This document shows, piece after piece, positions 1-5,094 of a DNA stretch of 5,094 bases (positions are counted from its first letter, which is position 1; the number at the start of each line of letters is the position of its first letter). A program made the position numbers and the translations under genes. Below the pieces are notes generated by a model. It did not search any database and was not told where the DNA came from. It was given only the letters and a program-made list of their open reading frames with translations. This DNA comes from Bacteroidales bacterium UBA3724 (GTDB taxonomy: Bacteria > Bacteroidota > Bacteroidia > Bacteroidales > P3), in contig DFHL01000040.1 of assembly GCA_002371315.1 (NCBI GenBank), forward strand, positions 17,516 through 22,609, written 5' to 3'.

Positions 1-806
1 GTGCCGTAGGTGATGTCGCAGTTGTAGGCGCGCTTGCGCTCGTCGCTGTGGGGCTCGTGCTTGTCGATGCAGTCCACCGTAAGGCCGTGGAATTCAAAGA
101 GCATACCCATCCATTCCGAGTCGCGCTTGGCCAGATAGTCGTTGACGGTGACCACGTGCACGCCCTTACCTGGCAGGGCGTTGAGGTAGACCGGTAGGGT
201 GGCCACGAGGGTCTTGCCCTCGCCGGTGGCCATCTCGGCGATCTTGCCGCTGTGCAGCACCACGCCGCCAATCAGCTGCACATCGTAGTGAACCATATCC
301 CACGTAATCATATTGCCGCCGGCCATCCACTGGTTCTTGTAGTGGGCCATACCGTCGGCGTCGATGCTGACGCTCTCGCGCGTGGCCGACAGGTCGCGGT
401 CGTGGTCGTTGGCGGTGACCACAACTTCCTCGTTTTCAGCAAAGCGGCGCGCCGTATCCTTCACCACGGCGAAGGCTTCGGGCAGTATTTCGTTCAGCAC
501 TTTCTGGGTCTTGTCGTACGAAGCCTTGTCGAGCTCGTCGATGCGCTTGTAGAGGCGTTCCTTCTCGTCGATCGGCATATCGTATTCGTCTTCAATGCGT
601 TTGCGCAGCGAGGCCAGTTCAGTCTCCTCCTCGCGTATTTCGTTTTGGATGCGTTCCTTGAATTCTATAGTCTTGGCGCGCAGCTGGTCGTTGGTGAGTT
701 CCTTGATCGAAGGATAGACCTTGAGGGTGGCTTCGAGGTAGGGATTGACCTCCTTGAGGTCGCGCTGCGATTTGCTGCCAAAGAGTTTGGATAAAAAATT
801 AGCCAT
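1..806 (-). CDS. secA: Preprotein translocase ATPase SecA, N-terminal part (3' end outside window)
   Basis: SecA is the cytoplasmic ATPase that drives unfolded preproteins through SecYEG. The first 268 residues are visible; the rest lies beyond the left edge. Family landmarks occur in order: an N-terminal helix beginning MANFLSKLFG, LPEAFAV at residues 108-114, the Q-motif-like DVQLIGG at 175-181, Walker A MATGEGKT at 192-199 (catalytic Lys198), and VTVNDYLAKRD at 219-229. Compared with the E. coli protein as I remember it (Walker A lysine near residue 108), there are two extra stretches of roughly 45-50 residues. One, about 54-103, is highly charged and probably helical; the other is about 124-171. 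Such N-terminal enlargement is usual for Bacteroidota SecA. The ATG at 804-806 is chosen because the conserved N-terminus starts there and a promoter lies about 75 bp upstream. No Shine-Dalgarno is visible; the leader is A/T rich. The gene is divergent from the lipoprotein gene. Confidence 0.97.
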   Translation of the reverse strand, partial: MANFLSKLFGSKSQRDLKEVNPYLEATLKVYPSIKELTNDQLRAKTIEFKERIQNEIREEETELASLRKRIEDEYDMPIDEKERLYKRIDELDKASYDKTQKVLNEILPEAFAVVKDTARRFAENEEVVVTANDHDRDLSATRESVSIDADGMAHYKNQWMAGGNMITWDMVHYDVQLIGGVVLHSGKIAEMATGEGKTLVATLPVYLNALPGKGVHVVTVNDYLAKRDSEWMGMLFEFHGLTVDCIDKHEPHSDERKRAYNCDITYG

Positions 807-881
807 TTTATGCAGTTACAATTTATTTATATTTCTTAATTACAAACCGTTGCACAAGCGGCGAGGCTCTGCAACAATCTA

Positions 882-912
882 CAAAGATACAAACATTCGG
901 CAAAACGGCAAA
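882..912 (-). promoter_or_regulatory. secA promoter, Bacteroidota type
   Basis: Read on the minus strand, TTTG (909-912) is followed after exactly 19 nt by TATCTTTG (882-889). This matches the -33 TTTG / -7 TAnnTTTG architecture recognised by the Bacteroidota primary sigma factor. It predicts a transcript start near 875-877 and a leader of about 70 nt before the secA ATG. Confidence 0.75.
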
Positions 913-940
913 AAATAATGCTATTTTTCGAAAAAAATGA

Positions 941-1035
941 TTGCCCTCCCTGCTTTCGCCCGCCCTTCGGCCTCGGCCTGCCGACCTCGGAGCGCTGCCG
1001 TCCGTCGCCATCCGAGACGCCCCAGAAAGGACCCC
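941..1035. other. G+C-rich, partly self-complementary intergenic island
   Basis: The stretch 961-1020 has 46 G or C out of 60 bases, in sharp contrast to the A/T-rich DNA on either side. It contains short inverted pairs: TCGGC/GCCGA at 973-984 around a 2-nt loop, and CTCGGA (986-991) with TCCGAG (1011-1016). CCTCGG also occurs twice (971-976, 985-990). Open frames cross it on both strands but do not look like proteins. It could be a dispersed REP-like element, an upstream regulatory region of secA, or the remnant of a gene. Nothing here decides between these. Confidence 0.4.
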
Positions 1036-1064
1036 AAAACGCTTTCGAAACGGCCAAAAATCGG

Positions 1065-1101
1065 CTCCGAAATGTTAAAATTGCACCAAAATTTAACATT
1101 T
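1065..1101 (+). repeat. Palindromic element copy 1 (12-nt spacer)
   Basis: Half-sites AAATGTTAAA (1070-1079) and TTTAACATTT (1092-1101) are exact reverse complements separated by 12 nt. The left part, CTCCGAAATGTTAAAATT (1065-1082), recurs exactly at 1332-1349. A -7-like AATATTTG follows at 1108-1115, one mismatch from TAnnTTTG, but it has no -33 element and no gene close downstream. The element may be an operator or part of an upstream promoter region; this is inference. Confidence 0.55.
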
Positions 1102-1189
1102 TATTTTAATATTTGCAACGCATTGATTGTCAGGGTTTCCAAAAACACACCCTTGAAAATGCTGCCTATCAGCCCCGAATTTTAGCCTT

Positions 1190-1283
1190 ACAATCTTCTG
1201 ACTATCTACCTATTATCTTCTACTGAAGTAGAACTTGGTTAGAACTTGATAAGAAGATGAGTAGAATTTGGTAAGAAGATGGT
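1190..1283. repeat. Array of degenerate 11-bp units reversing orientation at its centre
   Basis: Five contiguous 11-mers run on the plus strand from 1229 to 1283: TAGAACTTGGT, TAGAACTTGAT, AAGAAGATGAG, TAGAATTTGGT, AAGAAGATGGT. Three weaker units with the same register run on the minus strand from 1222 down to 1190: TAGAAGATAAT, AGGTAGATAGT, CAGAAGATTGT. The switch point is the near-palindrome TTCTACT-GA-AGTAGAA (1218-1233). The clearest pair is 1240-1259 against 1262-1281, identical at 18 of 20 positions. The 11-bp period is close to one helical turn, so repeated sites would face the same side of DNA. A protein-binding array is one reading and a decaying simple tandem repeat another. The middle minus-strand unit is poor. 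Confidence 0.6.
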
Positions 1284-1331
1284 ACCTCGAAAACAGGGGG
1301 TTAAGTCGGAGCAAAAATGGCGTTTTGGGGC

Positions 1332-1357
1332 CTCCGAAATGTTAAAATTTAACATTT
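1332..1357 (+). repeat. Palindromic element copy 2 (1-nt spacer)
   Basis: The same half-sites as copy 1, AAATGTTAAA (1337-1346) and TTTAACATTT (1348-1357), are separated here by a single A. They form a near-continuous 21-bp palindrome followed by a T run. It shares the 18-bp direct repeat CTCCGAAATGTTAAAATT with copy 1. TCGGAG (1306-1311) upstream is complementary to its CTCCGA (1332-1337). It lies 37 bp upstream of the lipoprotein -7 box, suggesting an operator or upstream activating site. A role as a rho-independent terminator is less likely because the stem is purely A/T-dominated. Confidence 0.6.
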
Positions 1358-1394
1358 TTTTGAGGCCACAAGGCTCAAATTCGACAAAAAAGTG

Positions 1395-1402
1395 TATATT
1401 TG
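1395..1402 (+). promoter_or_regulatory. -7 box of the lipoprotein gene promoter
   Basis: TATATTTG matches the Bacteroidota -7 consensus TAnnTTTG exactly and is followed by GCA. A start near 1407-1409 would give a leader of about 33 nt. No TTTG is found at the expected -33 distance, so the promoter may be weak or activator-dependent. Palindromic copy 2 and the 11-bp array lie upstream. Confidence 0.6.
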
Positions 1403-1440
1403 CATTTTCTAAGGAAATAATATTTAAAGCACAATACATT

Positions 1441-1791
1441 ATGACTAAAAAAGTTGCGACAACCCTGGCGCTGTTTTGCGCTGCCCTGGTCCTGACGGGA
1501 TGCGGCAGCAACGACCCGCACCGGCGCGGCGTCGAGGCCGGCAAGGCGGCCTGCGAATGCTACAAGCTGGAAGGCCTTGAGGCCGTGGAAAACTGCCTGA
1601 ACAAAATCGAGAAGGACAACCAGGAGCTGCTGACCGACAAGGCTTACACCGATGCCGTTGAGCAACAGCTGTTTGAGTGCATAACCGACGGGGTCATCGA
1701 CATCGCCAAACCCATCAGGGAGCCTCAGGCGCCAAAGCCCGATCCCGAGCCCAAACCCGACACGACCCAGAACGGCACCGCCCAGCAGTGA
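1441..1791 (+). CDS. Small four-cysteine lipoprotein of unknown function
   Basis: A 116-residue protein. Residues 1-20 form a signal peptide: Lys3-Lys4, a hydrophobic core, then lipobox LTGC with Cys21 as the lipidated residue. It should therefore be exported by Sec, processed by signal peptidase II and anchored in a membrane. The mature part has four further cysteines in the pattern C38-x-C40-x11-C52-x27-C80, within a mostly helical, charged segment (about 30-90). They could form two disulfides in the periplasm or bind a metal. The tail (about 92-106) alternates Pro with charged residues, like a flexible linker, and ends polar. Residues after Cys21 (GSNDP) do not give a clear acidic surface-export signal. 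The frame is open further upstream, but the ATG at 1441 is chosen because it begins the signal peptide and lies just downstream of a -7 box. I do not recognise a named family. Confidence 0.85.
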   Translation: MTKKVATTLALFCAALVLTGCGSNDPHRRGVEAGKAACECYKLEGLEAVENCLNKIEKDNQELLTDKAYTDAVEQQLFECITDGVIDIAKPIREPQAPKPDPEPKPDTTQNGTAQQ

Positions 1792-1870
1792 GCCGACAGC
1801 AGCGCCCGGCCCGCGACGACGGCCGACGACAAACAGAATCAATGCAAAAACATAACATAGAGACAGAATT

Positions 1871-2899
1871 ATGTTCGTAACACTTGGAAAATCAGGACTT
1901 GTGGTGCCCAAGAACGGTTTCGGCGCCCTGCCCATTCAAAGAATATCGAAGGATGAGACCATCCGCTTGATACACAAAGCCTTCGACTACGGGATGTACT
2001 ATTTCGATACCGCCCGTTTCTATACCGACAGCGAGGAAAAGCTGGGCGACGCCCTCTACGACCGTCGCGACAAGGTGATTATCAGCACCAAGACCGGTGC
2101 CACCACCGCCGAAGGCTTCTGGAAGGACCTCGAGACGTCGCTGCGCCTGCTGCGCACCGACTACATCGACCTCTACCAGTTCCACAACCCCGCCTTCTGC
2201 CCCCTGCCAGGCGACGGCACTGGCCTGTACGAGGCTATGCTTGAGGCACAAAAGCAAGGCAAGGTGCGCCACATCGGCATCACCAACCACCGCCTGGCCG
2301 TGGCCCAGCAGGCCATCGACTGCGGCCTGTACGAGACGCTGCAGTTCCCCTTCTCCTACCTGGCGTCGGACAAGGAGCTGAACCTCGTCAACCAGTGCGC
2401 CGAGAAGAACATCGGCTTCATCTGTATGAAGGCCCTTGCCGGCGGACTTATCAACCACGCCGCCACGGCCTACGCCTACCTGGCCCAGTTCCCCGGCGTC
2501 GAGCCCATCTGGGGCATACAGCGCGAGAGCGAGCTGGACGAGTTCATCTCGTTCCAGAGCAATCCGCCTGTGCTCGACGACGAGATGCGGCAGCGCATCG
2601 AGAAGGACCGCCGCGAGCTGACGGGCGACTTCTGCCGCGGATGCGGCTACTGCCAGCCCTGCACCGTGGGCATCGAAATCGAGAGCTGCAACCGTATGTA
2701 CCTCTTCCTGCGCCGCGCGCCCTATTCGGTCTACCTCACCGAGGAGTTCAACAAGAAGATGCACCAGATTGAGGACTGCGTCCACTGCGACGTCTGCAAG
2801 AGCCGCTGCCCCTATGGCCTCGACATCCCCAACCTGCTGCAACGCAACCTCGAAGACTGGAACGAGCACTGGGCAAACCGCGAAAAATACCTGAAATAA
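1871..2899 (+). CDS. Aldo/keto reductase with C-terminal iron-sulfur domain (COG1453-like)
   Basis: A 342-residue cytoplasmic oxidoreductase. Residues 1 to about 240 form an aldo/keto reductase barrel, starting with the typical LGKSGLVVPKNGFGALPIQR region. The catalytic tetrad is complete: Asp46 (FDTA), Tyr51, Lys74 (STKT) and His105 (QFHN). NAD(P)H is the expected cofactor; the substrate is unknown. The C-terminal part carries two cysteine groups. The first is C255-x2-C258-x2-C261-x2-C264 (CRGCGYCQPC), with another cysteine at 273. The second is C303-x2-C306-x2-C309-x3-C313-P, a ferredoxin-type [4Fe-4S] motif. This fusion is known in the predicted-oxidoreductase AKR family and suggests that electrons pass between NAD(P)H and an iron-sulfur partner. 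The start is fixed by the conserved N-terminus; an ATG at 1842 runs quickly into a stop. The gene lies 79 nt after the lipoprotein gene and 54 nt before the DUF2461 gene with no terminator seen, so an operon is plausible. Confidence 0.92.
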   Translation: MFVTLGKSGLVVPKNGFGALPIQRISKDETIRLIHKAFDYGMYYFDTARFYTDSEEKLGDALYDRRDKVIISTKTGATTAEGFWKDLETSLRLLRTDYIDLYQFHNPAFCPLPGDGTGLYEAMLEAQKQGKVRHIGITNHRLAVAQQAIDCGLYETLQFPFSYLASDKELNLVNQCAEKNIGFICMKALAGGLINHAATAYAYLAQFPGVEPIWGIQRESELDEFISFQSNPPVLDDEMRQRIEKDRRELTGDFCRGCGYCQPCTVGIEIESCNRMYLFLRRAPYSVYLTEEFNKKMHQIEDCVHCDVCKSRCPYGLDIPNLLQRNLEDWNEHWANREKYLK

Positions 2900-2917
2900 A
2901 ACAGGCTTTCGCAAATG

Positions 2918-2952
2918 AATTTCAACTTTAAATTCCCAACTTTCAACTAAAA
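2918..2952 (+). repeat. Degenerate 7-bp tandem repeat between the reductase and DUF2461 genes
   Basis: The spacer reads as five 7-mers: AATTTCA, ACTTTAA, ATTCCCA, ACTTTCA, ACTAAAA. Similar ACTTTCA-like heptad runs are, as far as I recall, common between genes in Bacteroidales. An 11-codon frame (ATG at 2915, TAA at 2948-2950) covers it and ends 3 nt before the DUF2461 start, but its composition follows from the repeat. It may act as an unstructured A/T-rich leader that favours ribosome entry. Confidence 0.45.
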
Positions 2953-2953
2953 A

Positions 2954-3634
2954 ATGTCTCCCGACACACTACCCTTCTTCGTCGAACTGGCACAGAACAA
3001 CAACCGCGAGTGGTTTATGGACAACAAATCGCGCTACGATGCCATACGCGAGGAATTTATTGACCTGACAGCACATATAATCGACGAGATAAGCGTCCTC
3101 GACCCCACCATAGGCCACCCCGACCCCAAGAAATGCCTCTACCGCATCTACCGCGACCTGCGCTTCACGCAGGACAAGCGGCCCTACAAGACGCATATCT
3201 CCTTCTTCCTGAGCAGCTACGGCATAAAGCGCAGCGGCGAGGCGGGCTACTATCTGCAGATTGGGCAGGAGGACTACGGCCTGACGGGCAACTGCACGCT
3301 GGGCGGCGGCATTTTTATGCCCGACAAGGACAAGCTGGCGGCCATACGACAGGAGTTTTTCTACAACCCCGACGAGTTTTTGGCCATCGTCAACGAGAAG
3401 AACTACAAGCGCTATTTCGGCGACACGTTCTTCACAACGCGTGTCCTGAGCCGCGCGCCCAAGGGCTATCCCAACGACTGGGAGCACGCCCGCTGGCTGA
3501 AATTCAACGACTACTGCACTATGCACGCCGTGCCCGACAGCGTGCTTGCCAGCGACGGCCTGATGGACTATGTGATGAAGGTGTTCCGCGCCTCGGTGCC
3601 GCTCAACAAGTTCATCCTGAAAGCCACAAGCTGA
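2954..3634 (+). CDS. DUF2461 / TIGR02453 family protein
   Basis: A 226-residue soluble protein with no signal peptide or membrane segment. It shows the family landmarks in order: an N-terminal NNNREWF (15-21), the signature segment from Tyr63 to Lys79 with IYRDLRF and DKRPYK, a GGG turn (117-119) before a Pro, and PKGY (169-172). The length is normal for the family. No biochemical function is established for this family, so none is assigned; the conserved Arg, Asp and Lys residues of the signature suggest a binding or catalytic site. The ATG at 2954 is chosen because the family's Phe-Phe...Asn-Asn-Arg-Glu-Trp-Phe start follows at once. No Shine-Dalgarno is present, only an A/T-rich leader with a heptad repeat. 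It is the last gene of the plus-strand group and is followed after 9 nt by a strong stem-loop. Confidence 0.9.
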   Translation: MSPDTLPFFVELAQNNNREWFMDNKSRYDAIREEFIDLTAHIIDEISVLDPTIGHPDPKKCLYRIYRDLRFTQDKRPYKTHISFFLSSYGIKRSGEAGYYLQIGQEDYGLTGNCTLGGGIFMPDKDKLAAIRQEFFYNPDEFLAIVNEKNYKRYFGDTFFTTRVLSRAPKGYPNDWEHARWLKFNDYCTMHAVPDSVLASDGLMDYVMKVFRASVPLNKFILKATS

Positions 3635-3643
3635 CATCTATAT

Positions 3644-3685
3644 CAACAAAAAAGGTGGCGCCGAATGGCGCCACCTTTTTTGTTG
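3644..3685. terminator. Bidirectional intrinsic terminator
   Basis: A perfect 19-bp inverted repeat (arms 3644-3662 and 3667-3685) with loop GAAT. The inner core is GGTGGCGCC/GGCGCCACC. On the plus strand a run of six T follows the core, and the matching A run gives the same on the minus strand. It lies between two convergent genes, 9 nt after the DUF2461 stop and 13 nt after the transporter stop (in minus-strand sense), so it should terminate both transcripts. Confidence 0.93.
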
Positions 3686-3698
3686 CTATGTGCAAATG

Positions 3699-5094
3699 TT
3701 ATTTTTCTTCCTTGATGTTGGGTTCTTCGAGGCCGTAGCCTTTCTTCTTGTCGACGGCCTTGAGGTAGACCGAGATGAGAAGGGCTGCGATACCGAGGGC
3801 TGCCAGCATAACAAGGGCCCAGGTGTAGTTGAGCTCGTGAGCGGCGGTGCCTTCGGGGTTGGTGTTGTTGAGCACCATACCGATCAGCGCCGGGAAGAGG
3901 CCAAGGCCGATATTCTGAATCCAGAAGATAGCTGCATAGGCCGAGCCGATGATCTTCTCGTCGACCAGCTTGGGCACCGAGGGCCACAGGGCTGCAGGCA
4001 CCAGCGAGAAAGAGGCACCAAGGACGAGGATGGTGACATAGGCCACAACCGTACCGCCGACGGCATTGCCCTTGAAGGCGGGCAGGACAAAGGCGAAGGT
4101 GAGGTGGCAGATGACCAGCAGGATGGAGCCGAGCATCAGCATCGTGGCAGCCTTGCCCTTATGGTCGACATAGTTGCCAAGGATCGGGGTGATTGCCACA
4201 GCCAGCAGCGGGAAGACGGCGAAGATGGTCTCGGCCGTGCCGCGCATATAGCCCATATAGCAGTAGACCACCAGGGCGACGATGGCCAGGCACATAAGGC
4301 CATACTTCAAACCCTTGTTCTTGGAGAAGTTGCTGGCGAAAGCGCAGACGGCGACGACGAGCATAATGACATACTGGACGATGGTCACCTGCGGGCTTGC
4401 CCAGAAGGTGCCTTCAGCGGCAGGATTGAGCGTCAGGTTGCACTGCAGCATATTGACGGCATATTTCTGGAAGGGGAAAATGGCGCTGTAGTAGAGCACG
4501 CAGAGCAGGGCAACAAGCCAGAAACCAAGGCTGGTGAAAATCTTGCCAAGGTCGCTAATCTTGAAGGGGTCGTCCTTTTCTTCGGCCTCGCCGGTCTGGC
4601 CGTCGAGTTTCTTGTCCATAAAGAAATAGACGATGAACATAATCAGGGCGATGCAGAGCAGAACGACGCCAAACTTGACGGCGTTGTCGACGTGGACTTC
4701 GCCACCGAGTTTTGCGAAGAAGGGCGAGAAAATCATACAGGTGGCAACACCAAGACGGGCCAGAGCCATCTCGGAACCCATAGCCAGAGCCGTTTCGCGA
4801 CCCTTGAACCACTTGACGATACCACGGCTGACGGTGATACCAGCCATCTCGCAGCCACATCCGAAGATCATAAAGCCGCAGGCGGCCAGCTTGGCCGAAG
4901 CGGGCATTCCGGCAGCAAAAGGCAGGATGGCGCCAATGACGGGCAGTTCGCCGTTCCAGTTCAGGTGGGTGGTGAACCACTGCTCAAGGCCAGTGCCGAT
5001 GAAGCTGTCGCTGACGGCATAGAACTTGATGATACCGCCAACAAGCATCACAGCGCCAGAAAGGACGGCTGTGAAGCGCACGCCCATCTTGTCG
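3699..5094 (-). CDS. MFS transporter, MFSD1-like (N-terminus outside window)
   Basis: An inner-membrane transporter of the major facilitator superfamily. About 464 residues are visible. The frame stays open to the right edge, so the in-frame ATG at 5085-5087 is internal. It lies within D-K-M-G-V-R (5076-5093), which fits the motif A loop between helices 2 and 3; helices 1 and 2 are therefore missing. About ten hydrophobic segments follow. A charged, Glu/Asp/Lys-rich linker (roughly 4550-4625) separates the two halves. The second half repeats a motif A-like loop, GNYVDHKGK (4152-4178). Next come ALWPSVPKLV (3963-3992) and a segment with IQNIGLGLFPALIG, which resemble the MFSD1 branch. An unusually long hydrophilic loop with Trp and Asn residues follows the first visible helix. 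The C-terminus is short and charged. Substrate cannot be told; sugars, organic acids or peptides are all possible. Confidence 0.9.
   Translation of the reverse strand, partial: DKMGVRFTAVLSGAVMLVGGIIKFYAVSDSFIGTGLEQWFTTHLNWNGELPVIGAILPFAAGMPASAKLAACGFMIFGCGCEMAGITVSRGIVKWFKGRETALAMGSEMALARLGVATCMIFSPFFAKLGGEVHVDNAVKFGVVLLCIALIMFIVYFFMDKKLDGQTGEAEEKDDPFKISDLGKIFTSLGFWLVALLCVLYYSAIFPFQKYAVNMLQCNLTLNPAAEGTFWASPQVTIVQYVIMLVVAVCAFASNFSKNKGLKYGLMCLAIVALVVYCYMGYMRGTAETIFAVFPLLAVAITPILGNYVDHKGKAATMLMLGSILLVICHLTFAFVLPAFKGNAVGGTVVAYVTILVLGASFSLVPAALWPSVPKLVDEKIIGSAYAAIFWIQNIGLGLFPALIGMVLNNTNPEGTAAHELNYTWALVMLAALGIAALLISVYLKAVDKKKGYGLEEPNIKEEK

Larger units (their letters stand above)
807..1440. other. 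Divergent intergenic region between secA and the lipoprotein gene
   Basis: About 630 bp without a convincing gene. From left to right it holds the secA leader and promoter, a G+C-rich island, a palindromic element, an inverted array of degenerate 11-bp units, a second copy of the palindromic element, and the -7 box of the lipoprotein gene. Open frames crossing it on both strands have low-complexity or Arg/Pro-rich translations, no family resemblance and no plausible start context. I regard them as chance. An 11-bp inverted pair, CCCCAAAACGC at 1032-1042 and its complement at 1320-1330, roughly brackets the structured part. A small RNA here cannot be excluded, but no intrinsic terminator was seen. 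Confidence 0.7.

Noticed and set aside
252..794. Long plus-strand open frame opposite secA
   Set aside because: It is the antisense shadow of secA; its Val/His/Leu-rich translation has no family features.
836..1109. Overlapping open frames on both strands across the G+C-rich island
   Set aside because: Arg/Pro/Gly-rich composition, no start context, no recognisable motif, and the frames compete for the same DNA.
1190..1283. CRISPR array
   Set aside because: Units are contiguous 11-mers with no unique spacers and a change of orientation, unlike CRISPR repeats.
1279..1440. N-terminal extension of the lipoprotein frame
   Set aside because: It contains the -7 box and a palindrome, and would bury the signal peptide inside the protein.
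1807..1825. Small hairpin CGGCC/GGCCG after the lipoprotein stop, considered as a terminator
   Set aside because: Only 5 bp with a 9-nt loop and no T run, so read-through into the reductase gene is more likely.
1239..1935. Minus-strand frames opposite the lipoprotein gene
   Set aside because: Shadows of a well-supported plus-strand gene; no promoter or family resemblance.
1892..2914. Long minus-strand open frame opposite the reductase
   Set aside because: Antisense shadow caused by biased codon use at high G+C; its low-complexity Val/Ala/Leu translation has no motif.
2969..3738. Alternative frames within and after the DUF2461 gene
   Set aside because: They overlap a clear family member, and one runs through the terminator hairpin.

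Overview
The window looks like a chromosomal segment from a member of the Bacteroidota, most likely Bacteroidales. Three signs support this. SecA carries the extra N-terminal insertions typical of the phylum. The promoters have the phylum-type -7 box (TAnnTTTG), with a -33 TTTG in one case. The translation starts lack clear Shine-Dalgarno sequences and sit in A/T-rich leaders. Coding regions are fairly G+C rich, while the intergenic DNA is mostly A/T rich. No phage, IS, CRISPR or tRNA sequence was seen.

Layout from left to right. The 5' portion of secA lies on the minus strand (1-806) and runs off the left edge; its promoter is at 882-912. A long gene-free stretch (807-1440) separates secA from three plus-strand genes and is the most structured non-coding part of the window. 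It holds a G+C-rich island (941-1035), two related palindromic elements sharing an 18-bp direct repeat (1065-1101 and 1332-1357), and an array of degenerate 11-bp units that reverses orientation at its centre (1190-1283). The plus-strand genes follow: a small cysteine-containing lipoprotein (1441-1791), an aldo/keto reductase with a C-terminal iron-sulfur domain (1871-2899), and a DUF2461-family protein (2954-3634). No terminator was seen between them, so they may be co-transcribed. A perfect 19-bp stem-loop (3644-3685) ends this group. It also serves the convergent minus-strand MFS transporter (3699-5094), whose N-terminus lies beyond the right edge.

The genes do not form a recognisable pathway. 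secA is a housekeeping export gene, the lipoprotein would be delivered through the Sec route, the reductase is a cytoplasmic redox enzyme of unknown substrate, DUF2461 has no established function, and the transporter resembles the MFSD1-like branch of MFS. No complete new system can be claimed. The most unusual signal is the inverted array of about 11-bp units in the secA/lipoprotein intergenic region, together with the paired palindromes that flank it.
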